Assembly: GCF_030012525.1 (NCBI RefSeq)
Contig: NZ_CP124855.1
Coordinates: 124,001-188,000, forward strand
DNA from: Chryseobacterium gotjawalense
GTDB taxonomy: Bacteria > Bacteroidota > Bacteroidia > Flavobacteriales > Weeksellaceae
DNA: 64,000 nt
Direction of reading: 5' to 3'
Shown piece after piece: positions 15,178 to 23,157 of the stretch. A model generated the notes under the pieces. That model saw only the letters and a list, made by a program, of their open reading frames with translations. It made no database searches and had not been told where the DNA came from. Position 1 is the first letter of the stretch; every line of letters starts with the position of its first letter. Both the position numbers and the translations under genes were made by a program.

Positions 15178-17674
15178 AATATTTTTTGCAGGCATCTTTT
15201 TAATGGCTTTGGTTTCCCTTAAAGCGCAGCCCAATGCACAGGACAGTGCATACCTTAAAAAAACACTGCATTATCAGAACTATTTTACCTCCCGCATTGT
15301 AGCGGTGAGTGCGGATTTAAATTATTTCGTAGTGAACCAGCGTAATGACTATGGGAAAAATGAATTTCTGCTCCGAGATATTCTAAAGAACACCTCTCAA
15401 AGTTTACCGTTAAGAAATGCTTATGACTTCATCGATAATCGATATCTCGTAGCATCTACTCAGAGTGAACAGGTGACTTTCGTGGACCTTAAAAAAGGTA
15501 AACATACAACGATAGAAGGAAATTTTTTCGTTCACCTCAGCAAGTTCACCAAGAAAGTGATTTTAACGGATCGAAAGAATGAAGCATTGAAGGTTTATAG
15601 CAACGATGGTAAGTTGCTGTTGCATTTGAATGGAATATTGGACACTGGCTTTGAAGATGATCATGGGTTACTATTGGCGAGGTCAAAAGATCAGTGCATC
15701 GTGGTGGATATGGCAAATATGCAACAGAAATCAATAGATATATCCTCTATTTTGCAAATGGGTATCAGCAAGGAAAGCGTTTATGCACTAGTTCAGAAGA
15801 ACGATGACATACAGTTAGTGGAATGGGCATGGAAAATAAATAAAATAAAACGGAATACTTTGCGAATTTCCGTTCCTTATGAGGTATCTTCTAGATTAGG
15901 GAATGCATTGAAAGTAAGAGAAGGGAGGTATCTCGTTTTGAATCTGCATAAAAACTTCGATAAAAAGAAGGGTCTTGCTGACATTAATTACAGCAATCAA
16001 CCCCTGCAGTATCCTCTTGCGCTGAAGCAGATGGCAATCTATGATTTGCAATCCCAAAAGTGGTCAAGGTTTCCTACAGTGAAGGACGAAGGTTTTGTTG
16101 CCGATTTTATTAGCGAAAAAGGCGATTTTGTACAATATAAATATTTTAATGATTATGTAGATACGCTGAGTAATCCCAAAAGAAACATCACCCTATTCTC
16201 CCCATACGGAATTAAAGTTTCTGAAACAAAGAATCCCTATGTGTATAAAATAAACAGGGTATATGATGGAAGTCAAGAAGTAATGCTTTTTTTTGAAGAT
16301 GAAAAATGGCAGATACAGGATTTTTTGAAGAACAGAACATATGATGCTGATCTGCCCAAAGGGTTAAAATGGCATACGGAAATTTACGGAGAATTGTCTG
16401 ATCAACCTATTACTGCAGCACTACGGACTTCAGTACCGGGAAAATATCTGATTACCGGTGAGCATGATCTTTTTCTTTTAGATCTTCATAGCAATGCCTC
16501 ACAACAAATTACCTTTGGTAGCAGAGAAGGATTGCAGTATCAGGTGGTCACAGATTTAGGGCCAGAGAAACGAGAAGTTATCAATCTGGAAAAGGATATA
16601 TTGGTGACCTTCTTTAATAAGAAAAATTACAGAAGTGGTCTTGCATATCTAAAAAGCAAGGGCAAACCAGTAGTCATTACGGAAGGGAAATTTAGAATCA
16701 ACAAAGTATTTCAGCGCAATGAGGATTTGTTATTTTCTACTGAATTTTACAATCAGCCTACCCAAATTTATAAGTACAGCAAAAGAAAATTAGAGGAAGT
16801 TGGTCAGGCTCAAAAAGACAATTCAGAAGCACTGACTTTAAAAGTGAAAATTTTCGAATATATGTCGCGTGGAAAGAAGTTGGAGGCAGCACTGCTGTAT
16901 CCAAAGAACTATAATCCCACTGAAAAGTATCCTATGATTGTAAATGTTTACGAAAATATGGCACGGGAAGCGCTGCGTTATGAAATTCCGTCTTTGGAAA
17001 ATAGTGCGGGTTTTAATAACAGGCATTTTGTAGAGCAGGGTTATTTTGTATTACTGCCACAGATTGATCAAGAGGTGGGAAATTTGGGGCAGTCACTGAC
17101 CAAATCAATGGAAAATGTCGTGGAGTTAACATTGCGGAAAGCCAATATCAATAATGAAAAGGTGGCAGTTCGGGGTACTTCTTTTGGCGGTTATGGGGCA
17201 ACGTATTTAATGGGAAGTTCGAAATTATTCCGCACTGCAATTGCAGGAGTTGCCCCGGTTGATTTGGCGAGAGCAGCCTTAACAATCCGTAAAATGGATG
17301 GTATGCCCGATTTTGACAGGACTGCACAGCAACAGTTTGTGATTAATGCCAATGTATTTACAGATTGGAAAAAGTATCTGGAAAATTCTCCGATCTACAA
17401 ATTACCCAATGTGACCCAACCAATTTTGCTGTGGGGTGGTAAAGAAGACACGAATGTTGCACCGGAACAGCCCATGTCTTATTTTCTGGGATTAAAAAGA
17501 TTGGGGAAAGATGGAATTTTCCTGAGATATCCTGATGAAGGACATGTTCTAGGTAATAAAGAAAACAAAACCGATCTCACCTTGAAATCCTGGCAATGGC
17601 TGGATTATTATTTGAAAGATAAGGCACCTGCAGATTGGATGCTACCAATGTTAATGAAAGAGGCTCCCGAGTAA
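15164..17674 (+). CDS. S9-family (prolyl-oligopeptidase-like) serine peptidase
   Basis: An 836-residue secreted or periplasmic peptidase with a signal peptide (MKATKIFFAGIFLMALVSLK; cleavage near AQP). A long beta-propeller-like region precedes the alpha/beta-hydrolase domain (about 580-836). The catalytic triad is visible: Ser673 in GTSFGGYG, Asp762 in GGKEDTNV and His794 in PDEGHVLG. Such enzymes cleave small peptides. Its start lies 14 bp inside susD, indicating translational coupling, and a terminator follows at once. It likely processes what the SusCD pair imports. A link of this kind is known from other S9 enzymes in SusCD loci, while the actual substrate is open. Confidence 0.88.
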   Translation: MKATKIFFAGIFLMALVSLKAQPNAQDSAYLKKTLHYQNYFTSRIVAVSADLNYFVVNQRNDYGKNEFLLRDILKNTSQSLPLRNAYDFIDNRYLVASTQSEQVTFVDLKKGKHTTIEGNFFVHLSKFTKKVILTDRKNEALKVYSNDGKLLLHLNGILDTGFEDDHGLLLARSKDQCIVVDMANMQQKSIDISSILQMGISKESVYALVQKNDDIQLVEWAWKINKIKRNTLRISVPYEVSSRLGNALKVREGRYLVLNLHKNFDKKKGLADINYSNQPLQYPLALKQMAIYDLQSQKWSRFPTVKDEGFVADFISEKGDFVQYKYFNDYVDTLSNPKRNITLFSPYGIKVSETKNPYVYKINRVYDGSQEVMLFFEDEKWQIQDFLKNRTYDADLPKGLKWHTEIYGELSDQPITAALRTSVPGKYLITGEHDLFLLDLHSNASQQITFGSREGLQYQVVTDLGPEKREVINLEKDILVTFFNKKNYRSGLAYLKSKGKPVVITEGKFRINKVFQRNEDLLFSTEFYNQPTQIYKYSKRKLEEVGQAQKDNSEALTLKVKIFEYMSRGKKLEAALLYPKNYNPTEKYPMIVNVYENMAREALRYEIPSLENSAGFNNRHFVEQGYFVLLPQIDQEVGNLGQSLTKSMENVVELTLRKANINNEKVAVRGTSFGGYGATYLMGSSKLFRTAIAGVAPVDLARAALTIRKMDGMPDFDRTAQQQFVINANVFTDWKKYLENSPIYKLPNVTQPILLWGGKEDTNVAPEQPMSYFLGLKRLGKDGIFLRYPDEGHVLGNKENKTDLTLKSWQWLDYYLKDKAPADWMLPMLMKEAPE

Positions 17675-17686
17675 GGAGCCTTTTTT
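17662..17686 (+). terminator. Rho-independent terminator of the SusCD-peptidase operon
   Basis: GGCTCC (17662-17667) pairs with GGAGCC (17675-17680) and is followed by TTTTTT. The stop codon of the peptidase lies inside the loop. Confidence 0.85.
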
Positions 17687-17691
17687 AATGA

Positions 17692-17973
17692 TTAATTACT
17701 TTTTTTGAACAATACAGCGTTACAAGTACTTAAATCCCCAGGTGAATTAAGACCGTAAGCTTGTTGTCCGGATGGTGTGTCATCAATTGTACACACCTCA
17801 TCAGATTCAAAAGTGGAACACATATTTGCCTCCTCACATTCCTGCAATGCATGATTGTAGATATAACCTTGTCTATCGACAAGTTTACTGGCGTCTTTTT
17901 TCGCATTTTGAGTTGCGAAAGCACTTCCTGCTCCGATCAATACCACGAAGGCAGGTAAAATTAAATTTTTCAT
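17692..17973 (-). CDS. Small secreted protein, DUF6520-like
   Basis: A 93-residue protein with a clear signal peptide (MKNLILPAFVVLIGAGSAFA) and a short Cys-containing mature part (CEEANMCSTF, DEVCTIDD, STCNAV). The pattern of a KK..A...ID.QGYI segment followed by two pairs of cysteines fits the DUF6520 family of small exported proteins that are common in Chryseobacterium and relatives. Its function is unknown. It is convergent with the SusCD-peptidase operon and lies downstream of the MauE/DoxX gene, with which such proteins are often paired, about 80 bp apart on the same strand. Confidence 0.7.
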   Translation of the reverse strand: MKNLILPAFVVLIGAGSAFATQNAKKDASKLVDRQGYIYNHALQECEEANMCSTFESDEVCTIDDTPSGQQAYGLNSPGDLSTCNAVLFKKSN

Positions 17974-18051
17974 AATAATAAATTGATAAAGTTTTTGCCT
18001 ACTCTTTTTTACAGGTTTTCGACTTCTCCTGCTTCTGTTGGCCTACAGAAG

Positions 18052-19515
18052 TCACCGCATGCGCTGGTATCTTATGAGCTGATTTCCGCTGAGGATATAA
18101 AAATGTTTTGCGGTCACCAGCATGCTTCTCATTTTGTTTGGTCCGTCATGATGTACATAAAAACTGTAACGATAGGTAGCTGTCGGGTAGTGGTATACAT
18201 CTACAACTTTTGCCTGCTGCCACATTTTTGCTGACTCATGCCTGCCTCGGAGGTTCGCTTCATTAAAAAGTAACCCGCCGTAAGCGGCCTGATCCTGATT
18301 AACTTTGAGGGGAGGGGCGTTCATTTTGATCCTGCCATCTTTCAGGGTATTGAGCTTTAGTTGCGCTTTGGTAATGGTGTCTATGGTTTTTCCCTGTCCT
18401 GTAAAACGGAGCTGATCATCCAAAACTCTGTATTCATTCCGATAGAAATAAGTGTAAATTACATTCTGTTTTACAGGATCTGTTACAAAATTGCCATCGG
18501 TGTCGAAGATTCCATCGATCTGCTTCTCCAGAAAAGTCGTGTTAAATCGAAACTTAACATCAGGCTCTGTTTCTAACAAACCCATAATAGTTTCTCTGGT
18601 CTTCGTACTTTGTCCCCTGAAAATATAATGTTTAGGTTTTATCATTACTATCGTGGAGAAATAAGCCTTTTGATGCATTGCTAATTGTGCATTCACATCT
18701 GGAAATTCACCTTCGAAAACGGCAGGTACATGACCATCAGCAAGACTGAAATAAGGATATTGCACTTGTAATTTGAGTTCTTGGAAAGGTAAAGATGCGT
18801 CACTGATTTTTAAGGTGTCTAATATCAGTTTGTCAAACGACGGATATACCTTACCCATAATAAGTGGTGCGACTTTGTTTCCGAGAAAAATTGTGTCACC
18901 ATGCTGTCCTGCAAAATAGAAAGAATTAACTTCGAGATTTAATTTTTGAGGAAAATCAATAGGATGAGGTAAAAACCTCCTCGTAAAATTATTCTCTTTT
19001 TTCATGATGTATTCAGAAGAAAGAAAGAGGGCGACCATGCTGCCTGCAGACAGTATGGCTGTAAATGCCAGCTCTGCTGCAGTCCGGGACCAGCGGTACG
19101 CCCGTTCTTTCCCAATGAAAAATACACCGGTGAGTGCCAAAAGGACACAGACCATATTAAAAACCAAATGCTGTTGCCAGCTCATTTTTTCAAGAATCCC
19201 GCCACAGGAGCAGGGCACAAAATCACTATAGTTAAGGATGAGGTAGATGTAAACCGTAAAAGCTACCATGATTGCAAAAGACGCAAACAATCCCCAAAGA
19301 CGCGTAAGATGGAAGCAGAGCAAACCGGCAATCACCAGTTCCAGAATGATGACCGCGTAAGAAATAAATCCCGCATAAGCACTCAGCAATGGCGATTGCG
19401 CCAGCTGCACCTGGAAGTTTTCAAAGTCGAGCATTTTACTTGCCGAAGCATAAATAAAAAGCAGGACAAAAAAGAAACTTACAATAATCGGGAAGAATTT
19501 TCTTAAAGTTTTCAT
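18052..19515 (-). CDS. MauE/DoxX-family redox-associated membrane protein with C-terminal extracytoplasmic domain
   Basis: Start chosen at the Met of MKTLRKFFPIIV; the frame is open for 20 more codons upstream (to 19575), without a membrane-protein character there. The N-terminal 145 residues form a four-helix MauE/DoxX domain: a helix at FFPIIVSFFFVLLFIYASA with the conserved K-x-x-D-F-x-x-F-x-x-Q-L segment, helix YAVIILELVIAGLL, and the VPCSCGGILEKMSWQQH motif, whose CxC is the redox mark of the family. A fifth helix (FTAILSAGSMVALFLSS) leads to a large soluble domain of about 290 residues that I do not recognise. It probably supports thiol chemistry or export of the small Cys-containing protein encoded downstream. 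Confidence 0.7.
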   Translation of the reverse strand: MKTLRKFFPIIVSFFFVLLFIYASASKMLDFENFQVQLAQSPLLSAYAGFISYAVIILELVIAGLLCFHLTRLWGLFASFAIMVAFTVYIYLILNYSDFVPCSCGGILEKMSWQQHLVFNMVCVLLALTGVFFIGKERAYRWSRTAAELAFTAILSAGSMVALFLSSEYIMKKENNFTRRFLPHPIDFPQKLNLEVNSFYFAGQHGDTIFLGNKVAPLIMGKVYPSFDKLILDTLKISDASLPFQELKLQVQYPYFSLADGHVPAVFEGEFPDVNAQLAMHQKAYFSTIVMIKPKHYIFRGQSTKTRETIMGLLETEPDVKFRFNTTFLEKQIDGIFDTDGNFVTDPVKQNVIYTYFYRNEYRVLDDQLRFTGQGKTIDTITKAQLKLNTLKDGRIKMNAPPLKVNQDQAAYGGLLFNEANLRGRHESAKMWQQAKVVDVYHYPTATYRYSFYVHHDGPNKMRSMLVTAKHFYILSGNQLIRYQRMR

Positions 19516-19613
19516 GACCGTATAATTTGCGTGATCCATTCTGTACGGATCCATCTGATCCGAATGCTGATTCAAATGTATAGCGGTCGATCATTGAAAA
19601 ACAAGAGGGTGGG

Positions 19614-19827
19614 CGGCTTATTCCCAATGTCTGACGGCTTATTCGCAAACTGACCCGCTGCATCGCCGTCTCCTAAAGACGGGCAAATATTCCGGGTTTT
19701 GATAAAAAAAGTGAGAATAAGCCGGAACTGCGTTGCGGCTTAAACACACCAAAGCGGCTTATTCCCAACATCCCCTTTACTGATGGGCGCTGGCTGCCTG
19801 TTTAGAAATGTGCGGTTTAAGCCGCAA
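19614..19827. promoter_or_regulatory. Cluster of GCGGCTTA-type inverted motifs upstream of the MauE gene
   Basis: CGGCTTATTCCCAA at 19614, CGGCTTATTCGCAA at 19635 and CGGCTTATTCCCAA at 19755 are direct copies, and GAATAAGCCG at 19715 is inverted. TTGCGGCTTAAAC (19733-19745) is an exact inverted match of GTTTAAGCCGCAA (19815-19827). Spacing and orientation suggest either operator sites of a dyad-binding regulator or two nested RNA hairpins. Confidence 0.4.
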
Positions 19828-20018
19828 CAGGAGCAACTGAAGACTTCCTGCAACAAAAATTTCTCCTAAAATGACTCCCAAAATCAAAAAACATTAAAAT
19901 GCCAATTTTTACATCTGGAAAAAAAATAACCTAGTCACAGGTTTAACCAAAACCACTTTCTCAAAAATAGCCCCTTAGGAGATTAATAAGAATAACCACC
20001 CTCCTTGAGTGGATAATG

Positions 20019-20540
20019 ACTTAGGAGATTTTTGCGTTAAGAAAAATCAAATTTCTTTGCCCAAACTATTACTTCGGCTTTGTTCAGCATAAAAATGAGA
20101 GCTTATTTGGCCTTTAAATAAACCTTCAATTAAAAAGTGAAATTATATCGACTTAGGAGATTTTTGCGTTAAGAAAAATGAAGATTTCTTCTCATCCAAC
20201 TCTTTAAACACGCATAACGCCTAAAAATCCCCTTTGTCTGAAGCGCGGCCATCATCTCGGTTTCGAAGCGGTACTTTGTTTCCGCGCGAGTCTCGTCTTA
20301 GGGACGAGATAAATTTCGGGGAAACCTAACGAAGTGGTTCGACGACCACAGGGAGTCAATTTCTTGGAAGAAATCTTCATTTTTTAGCGAAAAGATCCAG
20401 TCTTGACTTTTTTGTTACTTTTTGTGTCAAGACAAAAAGTAAAAAGAATATTTTAGAATCCACCCTCAGGCTGATCGCCGATTCCTATCCTCAAAAACTT
20501 TGTCAAAGTTTTAATTTAACGGGTTTAGAGAGGGTTCTTC
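20019..20540. repeat. Modular hairpin-rich repeat family, first cluster
   Basis: ACTTAGGAGATTTTTGCGTT appears at 20019 and 20151. The unit that follows contains an optional module (20291-20364) with the hairpins CTCGTC..GGACGAG and GTGGT..ACCAC, then the hairpin ACTTTTTGT..ACAAAAAGT (about 20423-20446). The same pieces recur at 21.6-23.0 kb. There is no coding potential that I can support in this stretch. Confidence 0.7.
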
Positions 20541-20589
20541 GAGCTGAAGTGAAGAAAAGTCTCTTGGATTTGTCCTAAATATTAAAAGT

Positions 20590-20620
20590 TTTGTTATTTT
20601 CATTTTAAATAATATCTTTG
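20590..20620 (+). promoter_or_regulatory. Bacteroidota-type promoter before the 47-residue ORF
   Basis: TTTG (20590-20593), a 19-bp spacer and TATCTTTG (20613-20620) match the TTTG/TAnnTTTG consensus exactly. The start codon at 20641 lies about 20 bp downstream, so the leader is very short. Confidence 0.65.
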
Positions 20621-20640
20621 TATTATAAATTCATAAAATT

Positions 20641-20784
20641 ATGAGTACAAGGACTTTATCAAAAGGCGAAAAACTAAATTGGAAACCATTATCTACAGTA
20701 GTTTCTGTAAAAATTTCGGCTAAAAATCTAAAGGGCAGAAAAGTTGTAGCGTCTGCGGTGAGTCCTAAAAGAGTTGTTCATTAA
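20641..20784 (+). CDS. 47-residue basic protein, unknown
   Basis: A short frame that begins directly behind a consensus promoter: MSTRTLSKGEKLNWKPLSTV, then VSVKISAKNLKGRKVVASAV and SPKRVVH. It is strongly basic (many Lys and Arg, almost no acidic residues), without signal peptide or membrane segment. I do not recognise it. The next gene starts 14 bp after its stop, so the two should form one unit. A small basic protein in front of a larger partner is a layout seen in toxin-antitoxin pairs, but nothing in the sequence proves that here. Confidence 0.5.
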   Translation: MSTRTLSKGEKLNWKPLSTVVSVKISAKNLKGRKVVASAVSPKRVVH

Positions 20785-20798
20785 TCCTCTTCCCGAAA

Positions 20799-21353
20799 TT
20801 GTACGGGCTTATATTCATACAAAAAGATAAATGTAAAGATGGTTCCGCCCATCTTTTTACGTATATATACAAATTCTATTGCGAAGAAACCAGATTACAT
20901 TATATTATAAGAGCGGAATACCATTTAGAAAATGTAATGGCATTGAAATTCTACTGTAAAAAAGACAGAGGAAGCCAATATAAATACAACAAAATCATTA
21001 ATAAAGGCAATTTCACATCTGTAATTAGAATTCTTGATACCTGTACTTCCCTGATTCTTATTTTGCTGGAGCAACATCCCAATTGCAGTTTTGGATTATG
21101 TTCATCAAGATCTATTGATTTTTCGAACCCTAAAAAACTGACTGAGAATCTGGAAAATAACCAGAGATTTCGGGTCTATTCGAAATTTATTCAGGACAGA
21201 ATTGGAAATATAACTTTCACCCATTTAGAATATCCTTTTATAAGCTCTTATCTTTTGATTAATAACAGTGTTGCCGATATTCGTAAAAAAGAAGAAGATA
21301 TCGTAAAAATGTTTGAGAGAACCTATAATTCGATACCTGATATTGGGGATTAA
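20799..21353 (+). CDS. 184-residue protein, unknown
   Basis: A soluble mixed alpha/beta protein that I do not recognise. The formal start is a TTG at 20799, right after the small basic ORF; the next in-frame Met is residue 47 (MALKFYCKKDRG). Conserved-looking parts are YKFYCEETRLHYIIRAEYH (about 26-44) and ENNQRFRVYSKFIQDRIGNI (about 119-138). The general order (beta-rich start, helix with a D-x-x-x-x-L-I-L pattern, then an R-x-R-V/L-Y segment) is loosely like DUF6934-type Bacteroidota proteins, but this is weak. The two-gene unit is surrounded on both sides by the same long repeats and could have moved together with them. Confidence 0.5.
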   Translation: MYGLIFIQKDKCKDGSAHLFTYIYKFYCEETRLHYIIRAEYHLENVMALKFYCKKDRGSQYKYNKIINKGNFTSVIRILDTCTSLILILLEQHPNCSFGLCSSRSIDFSNPKKLTENLENNQRFRVYSKFIQDRIGNITFTHLEYPFISSYLLINNSVADIRKKEEDIVKMFERTYNSIPDIGD

Positions 21354-21619
21354 CATCATGTTTGTTTTATTCATGTGAGTTCAAATGAGACTTACAGACA
21401 TAAGACTTAGAGATATGAGATGATAGATTTTAAAGTCAAAACTTGAGTAGCCAATTAACTCATTGCTCAATTAAAAACCTGATGCTTCATTTTCTTAACT
21501 GAAAATGGCTCACAGATTCCACGGATTCCACAGATCCGCCAGTTCCATTAAAAACAAGAAAAGGAATGAGGCAAAAAAAATGAGGTCTTGAAATCGAAGA
21601 TTCAATTAAAAAGGGAAAT

Positions 21620-23000
21620 TCTATCGACTTAGGAGATTTTTCAACGAAACTAAGATGTAAAAACGAAATTAAAATGACTTAGGAGATTTTTGCGTTAAGA
21701 AAAATTGAGATTTCTTCCCATCCAGTTTTTAAACGAACATACCACCTAAAAATCCCGTTTGTCCGAAGCACGGCCATAATCTCGGTTTCACAGCGATATT
21801 TTGTTCCCGTGCAAGTCTCGTCTTAGGGACGAGATAAATTTCGGGGAAACCTAACGAAGTGGTTCGACGACCACAGGGAGTCAATTTCTTGGAAGAAATT
21901 TTCATTTTTTAGCAAACCGACGAAGGAGGTTCGCCGATTCCATCAAAAACATAAAAAGGAATGAGGCAAAAAGATCCAGTCTTGACTTTTTTGTTACTTT
22001 TTGTGTCAAGACAAAAAGTAAAAAGAATAGAGGAAAATTAAATTCATTTTTCCAAGCCTTACTTCCGTTTCGCTCAGCATAAAAAGGAGTGAATTTAATT
22101 TTTCAACAAACCTTCAATTATAAAACGAAATTCTATCGACTTAGGAGATTTTTGCGTTAAGAAAAATGAAGATTTCTTCCCATCCACGTTTTTAAAAGAA
22201 CATACCGTCTAAAAATCCCCTTTGTCCGAAGCGCGGCCATCATCTCGGTTTCGAAGCGGTACTTTGTTTCCGCGCGAGTTCGGGGATTTTCTTGGAAGAA
22301 ATCTTCATTTTTTAACAAAAAGATCCAGTCTTGACTTTTTTGTTACTTTTTGTGTCAAGACAAAAAGTAAAAAGAATAGAGGAAAATTAAATTCATTTTT
22401 CCAAGCCTTACTTCCGTTTCGCTCAGCATAAAAAGGAGTGAATTTAATTTTTCAACAAACCTTCAATTATAAAACGAAATTCTATCGACTTAGGAGATTT
22501 TTGCGTTAAGAAAAATGAAGATTTCTTCCCATCCAGTTTTTAAACGAACATACCACCTAAAAATCCCCTTTGTCCGAAGCACGGCAATAATCTCGTTTCA
22601 CAGCGATATTTTGTTCCCGTGCAAGTTTGGGGATTTTCTTGGAAGAAATCTTCATTTTTTAGCAAAAAGATCCAGTCTTGACTTTTTTGTTACTTTTTGT
22701 GTCAAGACAAAAAGTAACAATAATCCCCACTGTTCGATGGCGGCAAATAACTTCAATCGATAACAAATCTTGTTTCCGCCCGAGTCTCGTCTTAGGGACG
22801 AGATAAATTTCGGGGAAACCTAACGAAGTGGTTCGACGACCACAGGGAGTCAATTTCTAAGAAGAAATCTTCATTTTTTAGCGAAAAGATCCAGTCTTGA
22901 TTTTTTTGTTATTTTTTGTGTCAAGACAAAAAGTAAAAAGAATATTTTAGAATCAACCCTCAGGCTGATCGCCGATTCCTATCTTCAAAAACTTTGTCAA
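21620..23000. repeat. Modular hairpin-rich repeat family, second cluster with four core copies
   Basis: The core ACTTAGGAGATTTTT occurs at 21627, 21677, 22139 and 22488. The interval 22139-22487 (349 bp) is a near-exact tandem unit. The optional module CTCGTC..GGACGAG plus GTGGT..ACCAC is present at about 21816-21890 and 22785-22858 but absent from the units at 22139 and 22488, where CGAGT or CAAGT continues directly to TCGGGGATTTTCTTGG or TTGGGGATTTTCTTGG. The ACTTTTTGT..ACAAAAAGT hairpin ends each unit. Open frames in this stretch are products of the repeats and are not counted as genes. It ends about 160 bp before the AraC-type gene. Confidence 0.75.
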
Positions 23001-23157
23001 AGTATCCTGTTACCGCCTTAGAAACTTTGAAAAGTGAGCGCGTAATCCAGCTTACAGCACCCTTTGCACACAATTCCCTCATAATATCATCATTCACTTG
23101 CGCCATATCATAAAAAAACTTAATTTTGATAAAATATTCCTATAAAATGAAGCTAAC

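Noticed and set aside
20170..22770. Several frames of 60-80 codons with the shared sequence FGDFLGRNLHFL
   Set aside because: They are translations of the long repeat units, and the repeats vary by indels that do not respect the frame.
20019..23000. CRISPR array
   Set aside because: The repeats are hundreds of bases long, with no short regular repeat-spacer pattern and no cas genes.
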